Notes under the pieces: generated by a model
Database searches by the model: none
What the model saw: only the letters and a program-made list of their open reading frames with translations
Told to the model about the DNA's origin: nothing
Origin: DASWVC01 sp036401335
GTDB taxonomy: Bacteria; Verrucomicrobiota; Verrucomicrobiia; Chthoniobacterales; JAFAMB01
NCBI GenBank assembly: GCA_036401335.1
Contig: DASWVC010000134.1
Coordinates: 1 to 38,807, forward strand
Reading direction: 5' to 3'
DNA: 38,807 bases
Part shown: positions 1-8,460 of the stretch, in pieces
Layout: each line of letters begins with the position of its first letter
Numbering within the stretch: position 1 is the first letter of the stretch
Program-made: the position numbers and the translations under genes

Positions 1-380
1 GCCGGCGGGAGACCGCTGGTTTGGTCGTGCCTTGTTCGGCGGGGCGGCGAGTTCCTTCGCCGCCGGCGCGGCCTGACGGGGCCTCGGGTAGGGTCGCGTG
101 TCCCGATGCGACCTCCGGTAGGGGAGCTTGTCCTCAAGCGCTCCCGGGGATGGCGCCCGTCCGGTCGGTCGGGTCACGTGCCGTTTGCGGGCGGGGCCTT
201 CCGGGGAACGTCACCCCGGCGGCCCCTGCCGGCAGGACTCCCCGTCCTGCCGGACCCCCGGTCACGTCCACGCGCCAAGACGATAGCCCTTTCGGGCCCA
301 ACCGCCCCGTGCCTTTGGGCCAGGGAGGAGCGGTCGCTTCCCGGGTGCTTGAGGAAAGCTCCCCTACCGGAGAAGGCGCC
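1..380. repeat. Cluster of palindromic GGTAGGG-type repeats
   Basis: This stretch holds several hairpin units and no convincing gene. 43-64 is a GGCGGCGA / TCGCCGCC palindrome. 87-113 starts GGTAGGG and pairs TCGCG with GCGA. 117-145 starts GGTAGGGG and pairs GAGCTTG with CAAGCGCTC. 322-340 is a GGAGCGGTCGCTTCC-like palindrome. 343-370 is an inverted unit ending CCCCTACCGG. The cluster therefore opens with direct units and closes with an inverted one, as the other clusters in the window do. A block at 152-208 recurs almost exactly at 15889-15946. Open frames across it (for example 21-677) are low-complexity Arg/Pro/Gly translations. I see nothing in 381-591 apart from the ribosome binding site of the next small ORF. 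Confidence 0.75.
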
Positions 381-591
381 CCCCGGAGCGAGAAGCGTTT
401 CGGAACGCACGGCTGCCAAACGCCTGCTGACCGTACTTGCCTTGGGCTTCCACACGTATGGTGCCGCTATTGTCGACGGATGGCCCGCAAGGCGGCCAGT
501 TCAGAAAAATTTGGGGTAGCGTCAAAAATAGTTTGTGTTATCCGCGCAGTTCTGATCAACTCGCTTTCCCTTAAGGAAGGAGGCTGCTCTT

Positions 592-687
592 ATGACGATT
601 TCTCGTTTCTCTACCCGCTTCGGGAGTTTCATGCCTTCTCGTCTCATGCGTTTCTACAACCCGGTTATGCGCGCTAGCAAAGGCTAG
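592..687 (+). CDS. 31-aa cationic small protein, function unknown
   Basis: ATG at 592 lies 8 nt after a near-perfect Shine-Dalgarno (AAGGAAGGAGG, 573-583), by far the strongest ribosome binding site seen in the window. The frame runs 31 codons to TAG and reads MTISRFSTRFGSFMPSRLMR then FYNPVMRASKG. It has six basic residues (R5, R9, R17, R20, R27, K30), no acidic residue, and many Met/Phe residues, so a membrane- or nucleic-acid-associated peptide or a leader peptide is possible. Two hairpins follow it (712-729 and 742-766). I do not recognise a family. The support is the ribosome binding site, the clean frame and the sharp contrast with the repeat-rich DNA upstream. It could still be a chance frame. 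Confidence 0.5.
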   Translation: MTISRFSTRFGSFMPSRLMRFYNPVMRASKG

Positions 688-711
688 CCGTTGCTCGGGT
701 TCGGAACCGCA

Positions 712-766
712 AGCGCCCTTTAAGGCGCTGATCCGTTCACCACGGCCATCCGTTTTGGCTGGCCGT
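712..766 (+). terminator. Two hairpins after the 31-aa ORF
   Basis: 712-717 AGCGCC pairs with 724-729 GGCGCT around a six-base loop. 742-748 ACGGCCA pairs with 760-766 TGGCCGT around an 11-base loop. Neither is followed by a clear T run, so intrinsic termination is uncertain. They could instead stabilise the 3' end of a short transcript carrying the small ORF. Confidence 0.3.
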
Positions 767-858
767 CTTCCTGCTCTCGTCTGAGGCCGCACTGGTTGTC
801 CCCGGGACAATTCTCTGGTCGCACGGGAGTGACCGCTCAACACCCACCTGTTACTTCC

Positions 859-1071
859 ATGCAACCCAAAGCCCCTGATTCTGGTAAGATCATCGATTTT
901 GAGCAGGCCCGAGCGCGGCTCGAGAAAAAGGACCTGCCCGGCGCAGATCTACCACGCCGGTCCATTCCTTCTTTGCCTCGGGCTGGACCGGACGCATTCG
1001 CTGATGCCCTTCCGGCCGCCGTCCTGCTCCTTGGCTTGATCATTTACCTTTGCTTGTCGATTTTTCACTGA
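859..1071 (+). CDS. Small predicted tail-anchored membrane protein (70 aa)
   Basis: The ATG at 859 gives a 70-residue protein. It has a polar N-terminus containing the stretch GKIIDFEQARARLEKK (about residues 9-24), a Pro-rich linker, and one C-terminal hydrophobic segment (about 48-68) ending in FH. The frame stays open upstream to 796, but that extension is repeat-like and low quality, so the internal ATG is preferred. No Shine-Dalgarno is seen. The IIDFEQAR-type start recalls short hypothetical proteins of many bacteria, and no function follows from it. The topology suggests a single-pass inner-membrane protein with its N-terminus in the cytoplasm. Confidence 0.5.
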   Translation: MQPKAPDSGKIIDFEQARARLEKKDLPGADLPRRSIPSLPRAGPDAFADALPAAVLLLGLIIYLCLSIFH

Positions 1072-1172
1072 ACTGCGACGCACGTTTTCCAAGAAGGCGT
1101 GCGTTTCGTTGCGGGTTCCCCGGTGTGATTTCTGACGTCCACGCCAATCCACGCCCGCGATCACCTTTTACC

Positions 1173-1691
1173 ATGAAAATAAGAACGGTGAACGACGTGT
1201 TTCTCCATGAGTTGAAAGACGTTTACAGCGCGGAGAAGCAACTTAGCCGAGCACTGCAGAAAATGGCCAAGGCCGCTTCCGACGAAAAGCTGGCTCAAGG
1301 GTTTAAGAAACACCTCGACCAAACCAAAGAGCAAATCACGCGGCTGGATAAGATTTTCCAGAAACTGGGCGTGGGCACCAGCCGCATCCAGAAATGCAAA
1401 GGCATGGAAGGCATTCTCGCCGAAAGCGAGGAGAACATGCAGGCAGATGTCGGTGAGGAACTCATGGACGTCATCCTGATCAACGGCGCCCAGAGGGCCG
1501 AACATTACGAGATTGCGGCTTACGGCACGGTTCGGACCCTGGCCGAGCAGTTGGGCGATAAAGAAGCGGTGAAGCTGCTGCAGCAGACCCTGGATGAGGA
1601 AATCGCGATGGACAGCCAGTTGACAGCCGTGGCCACGGCGTCGGTAAATCAGCGGGCACAGGAGGCAGGTGAGGCCGAGGAAGAAAAGTGA
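1173..1691 (+). CDS. DUF892 ferritin-like protein (YciE/YciF family)
   Basis: This 172-aa protein is of usual length for the DUF892 ferritin-like family (YciE/YciF), whose members form helical bundles with a di-metal site and are linked to general stress responses. Visible family signatures are VFLHELKDVYSAEKQL (9-24), FKKHLDQTKEQ (44-54), the second metal-binding helix RAEHYEIAAYGT (108-119), and TLDEEIAMD (139-147). Acidic and His residues at the expected metal-ligand places are present (E13, E21, H47, E110, H111, E143). The ATG at 1173 precedes the first conserved helix directly, and the longer frame from 1050 adds non-homologous sequence. It is monocistronic between a small membrane protein and a degenerate region, and has no evident link to the glycan genes. 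Confidence 0.92.
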   Translation: MKIRTVNDVFLHELKDVYSAEKQLSRALQKMAKAASDEKLAQGFKKHLDQTKEQITRLDKIFQKLGVGTSRIQKCKGMEGILAESEENMQADVGEELMDVILINGAQRAEHYEIAAYGTVRTLAEQLGDKEAVKLLQQTLDEEIAMDSQLTAVATASVNQRAQEAGEAEEEK

Positions 1692-2320
1692 GCGGTAATT
1701 AGTTCCGTTCGTCGGAGCGCAGCGTTTAACTCCAGGTATGCGCTGCCTTTTGCCGGGGCTGAGTGAGGTGTTTCGCCCGCGGGGCCGTCTGGTCGCAGTT
1801 CTTCTTGCATGGTCTATGTTTTACGGGGACACCAACCAGGGATGGTTGGCAGCAGCCGAATCGGATTCGCTCAACTCCTCCACTGAACCGGCTGGACCTG
1901 AACTTCTGCCCAGGGTGGACGAACTTCCGGCCAGGACAGCGGTGGCTTCGGAAAAACGGGTTCATTCCCATGCTTCTGCCCGCCATTCGAGGTTGGGGCG
2001 GGGGGGACGAACCACGGGCCGCTCTCGGCCGCATCACGGGCATCGACGCTTGGTTGCCCTGACCGCCGGCCGGCACCGGTTCGGCGCGGGGGCCAGAAGC
2101 AACCAACCTCTGCGCCGAAAAGCGAAACGAAAAAATGCCCTTCAGGCCATTCGTGGGGGTGGTCGGTATTCGGCGCACCGGCGGCATTCCCACTCGACGC
2201 TGACGTCGCGAACGGGTCCGCGACACCGGCGCCATGCCCGTCTTCGGGCTGGTGGCCGGCGGTCTCGCAAACGGATCATTCGCGGGCAGGCCTATTGATC
2301 GGGAACCTGTTTTTGCAACG
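1692..2320 (+). pseudogene. Gene-free stretch with possible acetamidase/formamidase remnant
   Basis: No intact gene is convincing here. The longest frame (1738-2298) is Arg/His/Gly-rich and resembles no protein I know. In one frame, 2135-2200 reads MPFRPFVGVVGIRRTGGIPT and then meets a TGA at 2201-2203. The same frame resumes at 2234 with MPVFGLVAGGLANGSFAG. Both segments recall, in the right order, the PxRPFxGVxGVAP...GGIP and LPVFVxGGLxSxGD parts of acetamidase/formamidase proteins. I read this as a possible decayed fragment, recognised from memory only, and no N-terminal homology could be secured. The stretch could equally be noncoding DNA. Confidence 0.22.
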
Positions 2321-3157
2321 ATGAAAGTCGATAATTCAGTTCAACTGCCTTCAGGCGTGCGGGTGCCTGCACTCGGTCAGGGGACTTGGAAAATGGCTGA
2401 GCAACCCGCCCGTCGCCAAGGGGAGCTCGCCGCGCTCCGGTTGGGGCTGGACCTCGGCCTCACCCTCGTTGACACCGCGGAGATGTACGCCGACGGCGGC
2501 GCCGAAGAGTTGGTTGGGGAAGCCATTTCCAACCGTCGTGACGGCGTTTTCCTGGTCAGCAAGTTCTATCCCCACCACGCCACGCGAAAGGGTGTTGCCG
2601 CTGCCTGCGAACGAAGCCTGCGCCGGCTTAAAACGGACTGCTTGGACCTGTACCTACTTCATTGGCGCGGTTCCGTCCCCTTGGCTGAAACGTTTGCCGG
2701 GCTGATCGATCTGGCCGAGGCCGGCAAAATCCGAGCGTATGGGGTGAGCAATTTCGACGTGTCCGACCTGAAGGACATCCTTTCCGCTGCTCCCTCCGCA
2801 ACGGTCGCCACCAATCAAATCCTGTACAACCTGGTCCGCCGGGGCGCGGAGTTTGATGTTCTTCCCTGGTGCCGTTCACGTTCGATTCCGCTGATGGCGT
2901 ACTCGCCGGTTGAACAGGGCCGGTTGCTGCCCCGGCTGCAGGCAATGGCTGCGAGGCATGGCTCAACCCCGGCACAGATTGCCTTGGCTTGGCTATTGCG
3001 TCAGCCCGGTTTGGTGGCAATTCCTAAAGCTGGAACGGTAACGCACGTCCGAGAAAACCACGGCGCCTTGGATGTTCAGCTTTCGCCGGCTGATGTGAAG
3101 GCCTTGGACGAAGCATTCCCACCGCCCTCAGGCAAACAACCCCTGGCGATGTTGTGA
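2321..3157 (+). CDS. Aldo/keto reductase
   Basis: This 278-aa protein of the aldo/keto reductase superfamily would carry out NADPH-dependent carbonyl reduction on a TIM barrel in the cytoplasm. It has the N-terminal PALGQGTWKM motif (16-25) and the complete catalytic tetrad Asp51, Tyr56 (in DTAEMYADG), Lys81 (in VSKFYP) and His114 (in LYLLHWRG). AYGVSNF (139-145) and a C-terminal IPKAGTVTHVREN cofactor segment are also present. It is shorter than typical 320-aa members and closest in feel to the YeaE/2,5-diketogluconate reductase type. ATG 2321 is chosen because the barrel starts there; the extension to 2234 is part of the degenerate upstream DNA. Substrate is unknown. It converges with gmd. 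Confidence 0.93.
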   Translation: MKVDNSVQLPSGVRVPALGQGTWKMAEQPARRQGELAALRLGLDLGLTLVDTAEMYADGGAEELVGEAISNRRDGVFLVSKFYPHHATRKGVAAACERSLRRLKTDCLDLYLLHWRGSVPLAETFAGLIDLAEAGKIRAYGVSNFDVSDLKDILSAAPSATVATNQILYNLVRRGAEFDVLPWCRSRSIPLMAYSPVEQGRLLPRLQAMAARHGSTPAQIALAWLLRQPGLVAIPKAGTVTHVRENHGALDVQLSPADVKALDEAFPPPSGKQPLAML

Positions 3158-3240
3158 ATCAAAGAGTGCCATAAATAACCGGATCAAAGAATCGACGCAG
3201 AAGCATTCTGCCATTTTTTGATTCGTGGCATTCTTTGATT
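3157..3240. terminator. Inverted repeat between convergent genes
   Basis: 3157-3171 (AATCAAAGAGTGCCA) and 3226-3240 (TGGCATTCTTTGATT) are inverted copies with one mismatch, separated by 54 nt. The pair starts at the last base of the aldo/keto reductase stop codon and ends about 20 nt before the stop of the convergent gmd. A bidirectional terminator is possible. The AAGAATGCCAC-like motif also marks the ends of the elements at 10077-10141 and 34316-34721, so this may be a small mobile-element relic. Confidence 0.5.
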
Positions 3241-3260
3241 TGAATACTTGTGGCCTTTCC

Positions 3261-4295
3261 TTACACGCCAACGGTCCGGGGTTCACGGGCGCGCGCTTCG
3301 TCCAGGCTCTTGCGGCGGCCGTACACGAGGTCTACGTCGGCATCAACCATGATGCCCACCAACTCCGCGAACCGAACCTTCGGCTCCCATTTCAGCTCCG
3401 CTTTGGCTTTCGCCGGGTCACCGATCAGCAGGTCCACTTCTGCCGGACGTTCGTACCGTTTGTCGAAGCGGACAAATTCTTTCCAGTCCAGGTCAACATG
3501 GGCAAAAGCCTTCTCAACAAACTCGCGTACCGTGTGGGTCTCGTTTGTCGCGAGCACGTAGTCGTCCGGCTCCTCCTGTTGGAGCATCCTCCACATGCCT
3601 TCGACGTACTCCGGCGCGTACCCCCAGTCCCGTTTGGAATCCAGGTTACCGAGAAAAACGTGCTGGTCGATGCCTGCTTTGATCCGGGCAACCGCACGGG
3701 TGATTTTGCGGGTGACAAACGTTTCTCCGCGCCGCGGGCTTTCATGGTTAAAGAGAATGCCGTTGCTTGCGAATAAACCGTAACTCTCGCGATAGTTCAC
3801 CGTGGCCCAATAGGAAAAAAGCTTAGCCACAGCGTACGGGCTACGCGGCCAGAAAGGGGTGCGTTCAGTCTGCGGCACTTCCTGCACCTTCCCAAACATT
3901 TCGCTGCTGGAGGCCTGGTAAAAGCGCGGTTTCACTCCGGATTCCCGGATGGCCTCAAGAATTCGGATCGTGCCGACCCCAGTGACATCAGCCGTGTATT
4001 CCGGGATATCGAAACTGACGCGCACATGGCTTTGCGCTCCGAGATGGTAGATTTCGTCGGGCTGAAGTTCGTACAGCAGTTTGACCAGGTTTACTGAGTC
4101 TGCGAGGTCGCCATAATGCAGGAACAGTTTGACGCCATGCACGTGCGGATCCTGGTACAAATGATCGATTCGGTCGGTGTTAAACGTGCTGGCGCGTCGG
4201 ATGATGCCGTGCACTTCGTAACCTTTGGCGAGCAGTAAATCGGCGAGGTACGAACCGTCCTGACCCGTGATGCCGGTAATCAACGCTTTTTTCAT
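3261..4295 (-). CDS. gmd: GDP-mannose 4,6-dehydratase
   Basis: This 344-aa protein is the right length for GDP-mannose 4,6-dehydratase, which converts GDP-D-mannose to GDP-4-keto-6-deoxymannose in the cytoplasm. That product is the precursor of GDP-fucose, GDP-rhamnose, GDP-perosamine and colitose. Diagnostic motifs are TGITGQDGSYLADLLL (7-22), the GIIRRASTFNTDRIDHLY segment (30-47), YHLGAQSHVRVSFD (83-96), SSSEMFG (129-135), the catalytic YAVAK (154-158), and NHESPRRGETFVTRKI (183-198). ATG 4295 is preferred over the in-frame TTG three codons upstream. It is third in a minus-strand run after an FkbM methyltransferase and a GT2. No Rmd, Fcl or Per partner is obvious, so the next step may lie outside the window or with one of the epimerase/SDR genes. 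Confidence 0.97.
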   Translation of the reverse strand: MKKALITGITGQDGSYLADLLLAKGYEVHGIIRRASTFNTDRIDHLYQDPHVHGVKLFLHYGDLADSVNLVKLLYELQPDEIYHLGAQSHVRVSFDIPEYTADVTGVGTIRILEAIRESGVKPRFYQASSSEMFGKVQEVPQTERTPFWPRSPYAVAKLFSYWATVNYRESYGLFASNGILFNHESPRRGETFVTRKITRAVARIKAGIDQHVFLGNLDSKRDWGYAPEYVEGMWRMLQQEEPDDYVLATNETHTVREFVEKAFAHVDLDWKEFVRFDKRYERPAEVDLLIGDPAKAKAELKWEPKVRFAELVGIMVDADVDLVYGRRKSLDEARAREPRTVGV

Positions 4296-4430
4296 ATCAT
4301 GCAAAAACCAAAACTTTTGCCCCCTCCATCAGGAAAGGCGTCAAACACCTATTGTTCGACGCGGAGATGTCAACATTTAGCGTAACCGGTGCTGCCGGGT
4401 GAGTCCGTGCCGCGCCGAGTGGCATGATAG

Positions 4431-5438
4431 TCACCGATTCTGTACCCGACGCCTTGGGTTGATGGTTGACTGATCGATGACCCGGACCTGCGGCTCGGCA
4501 AAATTGCGCAGGGCGCGCACCGCATACACCGTCTTGCCTTGAGACTCGTAAAAAATCCGGGTAATCATCTCGGCCAGCAACCCCAGCAGGATACACATCA
4601 TCGCGATCAGAAACGTCATCACCACAATCAGCGGAAGCGGGGTCATGATGAACGATACCCCGGCAAAAACCTTCAAGCCGGTCATGTAAAGGAAGGTAAG
4701 GATACTTACGGTGAGACTGAACAGCCCGCAGCCGCCAAAGACGTACATTGGTTTTTGGGCAGCTTTGTCGAGAAACTTCACCACCAACAGGTCCAGGACG
4801 ACTTTGATGACGCGCTCCAACCCGTACTTGGAGCGGCCCGTTCGTCGCGGATGATGGTTGACAATCACCTCCGTGATCTTGGCTCCGTGCCAGGAAGCGT
4901 AAATGGGCAGGAACCGGTGCATTTCCCCGTACAGACGGATGCCTTCGACCACGTGGCGTTTGTAAGCTTTCAGCGAGCAACCGAAGTCGTGCAGCCGCAC
5001 CCCGGACACGACCGAAATCAGGAGATTGGCTAAAATGCTGGGCAGGTTGCGCTGAATGTAATTGTCCTGCCGGTCTTTGCGCCACCCCGAAACAACGTCG
5101 TAACCCTCGTCCAGCAAACGCAACATCTTGTCAATGTCCCGCGGATCGTTCTGTCCATCCCCGTCGATGGGAATGATGACGTCCCCCACGGCATGGTCAA
5201 AGCCTGCCATCATGGCGGCCGTCTGCCCAAAGTTCCGTTGAAAATGGATAACCCGCACATGATCATCCGCGGCTGCGAAACGGTCCAGAACCTCGGCCGA
5301 ATCGTCCGTGCTTCCATCATTGATGAAGATCAATTCCCACGGAAAGTTCAGACGGTTCAATTCGGTCTGCACGCCGGCGCACACCTTACCGATGGCGTCA
5401 GTTTCGTTGAACACCGGCACAATGATGGAAACGAACAC
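4431..5438 (-). CDS. GT2 polyprenyl-phosphate sugar transferase (GtrB/DPM1-like)
   Basis: This 335-aa family 2 glycosyltransferase has a cytoplasmic GT-A domain (VSIIVPVFNE 3-12, INDGSTDDS 39-47, IPIDGDGQNDP 89-99, GRSKYGLERV 201-210) followed by two membrane segments (about 231-253 and 266-292). This is the GtrB/DPM1/ArnC layout. Known members transfer a sugar from a nucleotide donor to undecaprenyl phosphate, supplying GT-C enzymes across the membrane. The start is GTG at 5438; no in-frame ATG lies nearby and an upstream in-frame TGA limits extension. It lies 54 nt after the FkbM gene and 135 nt before gmd. The sugar transferred cannot be read from sequence. Confidence 0.93.
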   Translation of the reverse strand: MFVSIIVPVFNETDAIGKVCAGVQTELNRLNFPWELIFINDGSTDDSAEVLDRFAAADDHVRVIHFQRNFGQTAAMMAGFDHAVGDVIIPIDGDGQNDPRDIDKMLRLLDEGYDVVSGWRKDRQDNYIQRNLPSILANLLISVVSGVRLHDFGCSLKAYKRHVVEGIRLYGEMHRFLPIYASWHGAKITEVIVNHHPRRTGRSKYGLERVIKVVLDLLVVKFLDKAAQKPMYVFGGCGLFSLTVSILTFLYMTGLKVFAGVSFIMTPLPLIVVMTFLIAMMCILLGLLAEMITRIFYESQGKTVYAVRALRNFAEPQVRVIDQSTINPRRRVQNR

Positions 5439-5492
5439 CTGCGCAGCTTCCAGTAATTGCGGGTGATGTCAATCTTCTACGTCCCACCCGGG

Positions 5493-6311
5493 CTATGGCC
5501 GGGATGCCGGGTTGGGGGACTCCGGTATCGGCGCCGGTGCGTGGCAGAAAAAGCGATGGTCATCGAACAAGGGCAGGTCGGCACGCGCAAAAATCAGGTC
5601 AAACTGCCAGAAAGCCCGGTCGACTTCCCGGTACAGGACGTCGTACAGGTCGAGCGGGCGGAACCCCAGGCCGGCCATGAAGGCGCAGAACTCCCAAAAG
5701 GGAACGGCCGGATGTCCCAGAGAAAAGTTGTAAACTTCAGCCACGACCAGGGCTGTCTGATTCAGCACCTGGCGAGCGCCTAGCAGAAGGGGGATTTCCA
5801 CGCCGTGGGTGTCAAGCTTGATCAGGAACGGGCCCTGGACCTGTGCCTCCCTTACCAGTGTGTCCAGGGAGCGGGCGTCGCACGGCTCGTAAGCCGGGGA
5901 GGCGGGGCGGGCGCTTAAATGCCCGGCCATTGGATCAGACGCATCGAAGTAAGCGGTGCCGTTCTCCGCGCCCACGGCGACAATCCGGTACTGCCAGGAT
6001 GGATGGAAACGGCATGCCCTTTGCAGCGCGGCGGTGTGTACCGGATTGGCGTCCAGCAGAAGGTGAACCTTACCCGGCAACACGTCCGCGAAGCCGAGGG
6101 ACCAGCGCGCGTCTGAAGCGCCGACGTCGATGATCGTGTTTAAGGAAAAATGGTGGCGCTGCAGCCTTCGCAGCGCGTGCAGAAAAAGCGGGAGTTCCTG
6201 CGAGTGCCGGCGCGTGCCAGCCCGGAAAGTTCCCTTCGGCAAACGGCGGATTTCCAGGCCGAACTTGCCTAGCGCGGAGTGGATTAATTCTTTGTAAGAG
6301 GGCAGGGCCAC
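5493..6311 (-). CDS. FkbM family methyltransferase
   Basis: This 272-aa SAM-dependent methyltransferase is of the FkbM family, usually O-methylating sugars or polyketides. Motif I is IIDVGASDARW (60-70), and the acidic end of strand 2 is LLLDANP (84-90). The FkbM hallmark LIKLDTHGVEIPLLLGA (163-179) follows, with a C-terminal segment GFRPLDLYDVLYR. The start is GTG at 6311, preceded by AGGAG only two bases away, so the exact start is uncertain. It is the first gene of the minus-strand run with GT2 and gmd, divergent from the GT/FkbM fusion at 6449, so methylation of a deoxysugar made from GDP-mannose is a reasonable inference. Confidence 0.88.
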   Translation of the reverse strand: MALPSYKELIHSALGKFGLEIRRLPKGTFRAGTRRHSQELPLFLHALRRLQRHHFSLNTIIDVGASDARWSLGFADVLPGKVHLLLDANPVHTAALQRACRFHPSWQYRIVAVGAENGTAYFDASDPMAGHLSARPASPAYEPCDARSLDTLVREAQVQGPFLIKLDTHGVEIPLLLGARQVLNQTALVVAEVYNFSLGHPAVPFWEFCAFMAGLGFRPLDLYDVLYREVDRAFWQFDLIFARADLPLFDDHRFFCHAPAPIPESPNPASRP

Positions 6312-6448
6312 GGCTCCTGCTAGTATCGGGCAGGCCCGGCCACCTGGATGCAGCGGACCCGGTTCACCCCTCCTGCGGGCCGGCTGTCCTTTTAACGCCG
6401 GGCAGTTGAACTTTGCCTTTTACTGCGCATCATCAGGAACCTGCGCCT

Positions 6449-8419
6449 ATGCCCGGCATTACCGATAGCGTTACTACCTTCTTGCACAACGCGCGTCGCT
6501 CGGCTGACCAGGTCCGCAGGGCCATGCGGGACATCAGCGCCCTCGAAGGCGAGAGCTTCCGGCTCGGCCGGGGTCGTTTTAAGGACGGCATTGTGCTGGT
6601 GACTCCGAACGAGATCAACGACCGCCACGGCACCGGCGTCATTCTTGGGCGTTGTTTCGGCAAAATGCGCGGGGTGCTTTCGTTGCGCAGCACCGACCTG
6701 TACGGCAACCCTGATTTCGGCGATGCCTCGCTTCGTTTTGCGCACCACGGCCGTTCCCGCGCAGAAAGCTACCTGGCCCTGTGCGACGCCCTGGCGGGCA
6801 ACCGCTTTAATTACATCGTTTGCGTGCCCTACTTCCCGGATGAGTTGCTCACGGCCATCATTCTCAAAGACATCTTTCAAGCCAAACTGTGCGTCTACGT
6901 CATGGACGATAACCACCTGGCCACCGACGGCATCCCTTACGAGTTGATGCGCGAAGCCCTCCAGAAAGCCGACCTCCGGTTAGCCATCTCACCGGAGATG
7001 CGCGATGGCTACGAGCAAAAATTCGGGTTGCAGTTCTGGTTGCGGCCGCCGGTGGTTACCGCCGGAGCTGTATCTACCCGGCCGGTGTTTCCCGCCGACT
7101 CCGTGCTGGAAAGCCGGCGCGCCGTGGTTATCGGCAACCTGTGGAGCACGCAGGCTTTGCGGCGTCTGGCCGGAGCCGTTCACGCCGCCGGCTTACACGT
7201 TGACTGGTTCGGCAACGCCCAAACCGCCTGGCTTGCTTACGACGTGAATGAGCTGGCTGCCCAGGGGGTCGTTGCCCGCGGGTTTGTTCCCGAAGCTGAC
7301 CTGACCGCGCAGCTGGAGAACTACCCGTTTGCACTGGTGCCCTCCGGCACGCTTGAACCCGATGATGAGCGCTCCGACATCGCCAAATACAGCCTCCCGA
7401 CCCGACTGCCCTTTCTGCTTGCTGCCGCCAACATGCCGACCATTGTCCTCGGCAGCCCCAGGACCGCCGCGGCGGCTTTTGTCGATCGGTTCGGCTTGGG
7501 CGTGGTGGCCGGGTACGATGGACCCAGCCTTCGCGCCGCGGCGGAGCGTCTTTGCCTCCCGGCTATCCAATGCGAGATCCGGCAACGCGCCGCCAGCGTG
7601 GCGGCTCGGTTCTCGTCCGACCAGGTCGGCGAATGGATTCTGCAGTCCATCGATCGAGGAAGGCCGGTCACTGACGAAATCGAGGACCTCTTCCCGCGAC
7701 GGCCCGGCGATTACAGCGTCTACTTTGACCCGCCGCCTCCTCCGCAGATCTCGTCCGACTTTCATCAAGCTTACTTCGCGGCCGCCCGGCTGAGGTGGCA
7801 GGGTTTCCGGCCCGACTTCATCCTGGATGTGGGGGCGTCCACGGCGGTATGGGCAGAAACGATGCGGGAAGTTTTTCCTGACAGCCGCATCGTATCCATT
7901 GAACCTCTCCGCGACCTCTACCAGGAGCGGTACCCCTACCTGCGGGACAAGTACAAACGTTTCGAAGTCCTTGCCGTGGCAGTGTCAGACCAACCGGGGG
8001 AGCACGCTTTTCAGGTTTCGTCCGACTTTTACGGGAGCAGTTTGTTGCAGCCACAGGACCAGAGGAACTACCAAAAACTGAAAGTGCCGGTTCGGACCCT
8101 TGATCAGCTGCAACAGGAACTAAATCTTAACGGCCACGGATTGTTGAAACTCGACATCCAGTTCGCCGAACACCTCGCGTTGGCCGGGGCAATGAAGCTG
8201 CTCCCTTCCATTGACGTGATCATGCTGGAGCTTTCGCTTCCGCGGTTGGCCCACGGAGCCAGGACCTTCCCGGAGATGCTCTCCTGGCTGATCGAACTCG
8301 GTTACCGTTACTACGACGACATCGACGACTTTCGGGCCGCTGGCCCAGGAACCCTGCTCCAGAAAGACGTCGTCTTTGTTCGCAACCGGCTCTTCCCTTA
8401 CAAAGACGCCATCGATTGA
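6449..8419 (+). CDS. Glycosyltransferase-like / FkbM methyltransferase fusion
   Basis: This 656-aa protein has two parts. Residues about 45-410 form a GT-B-like domain with CVPYFPDE (125-132), YVMDDNH (150-156), RLAISPEMRDGYEQKFG (177-193), VIGNLWS (227-233), DWFGNA (252-257), LVPSGTLE (296-303) and SLPTRLPFLL (315-324). Residues 440-645 form an FkbM-type methyltransferase with DFILDVGAST (456-465) and LLKLDIQFAEHLALAG (565-580). The N-terminal part aligns by eye along its length with the standalone protein at 18080-19339, and both domains align with 32389-34290. I cannot place the N-terminal domain in a named GT family. ATG 6449 is preferred to the TTG at 6413. It is followed 41 nt later by the GT-C-like gene. 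One chain may transfer a sugar and methylate the product. Confidence 0.8.
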   Translation: MPGITDSVTTFLHNARRSADQVRRAMRDISALEGESFRLGRGRFKDGIVLVTPNEINDRHGTGVILGRCFGKMRGVLSLRSTDLYGNPDFGDASLRFAHHGRSRAESYLALCDALAGNRFNYIVCVPYFPDELLTAIILKDIFQAKLCVYVMDDNHLATDGIPYELMREALQKADLRLAISPEMRDGYEQKFGLQFWLRPPVVTAGAVSTRPVFPADSVLESRRAVVIGNLWSTQALRRLAGAVHAAGLHVDWFGNAQTAWLAYDVNELAAQGVVARGFVPEADLTAQLENYPFALVPSGTLEPDDERSDIAKYSLPTRLPFLLAAANMPTIVLGSPRTAAAAFVDRFGLGVVAGYDGPSLRAAAERLCLPAIQCEIRQRAASVAARFSSDQVGEWILQSIDRGRPVTDEIEDLFPRRPGDYSVYFDPPPPPQISSDFHQAYFAAARLRWQGFRPDFILDVGASTAVWAETMREVFPDSRIVSIEPLRDLYQERYPYLRDKYKRFEVLAVAVSDQPGEHAFQVSSDFYGSSLLQPQDQRNYQKLKVPVRTLDQLQQELNLNGHGLLKLDIQFAEHLALAGAMKLLPSIDVIMLELSLPRLAHGARTFPEMLSWLIELGYRYYDDIDDFRAAGPGTLLQKDVVFVRNRLFPYKDAID

Positions 8420-8460
8420 TCCCGGCCTACCGTCCCTTCCCAACTGTTTCGCGTGCCGTC

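Noticed and set aside
1..380. CRISPR array
   Set aside because: The repeated units are palindromic and of variable spacing and sequence, with no constant repeat-spacer periodicity and no cas genes in the window.
21..677. Long open frame across the first repeat cluster
   Set aside because: It is Arg/Pro/Gly-rich, starts at TTG, runs through palindromic repeats and has no protein-like pattern. High G+C keeps frames open by chance.
1738..2298. 186-codon frame as an intact gene
   Set aside because: The composition (Arg, His, Gly, Ser) and lack of any family pattern look noncoding. The only hint of homology is in a different frame interrupted by a stop.
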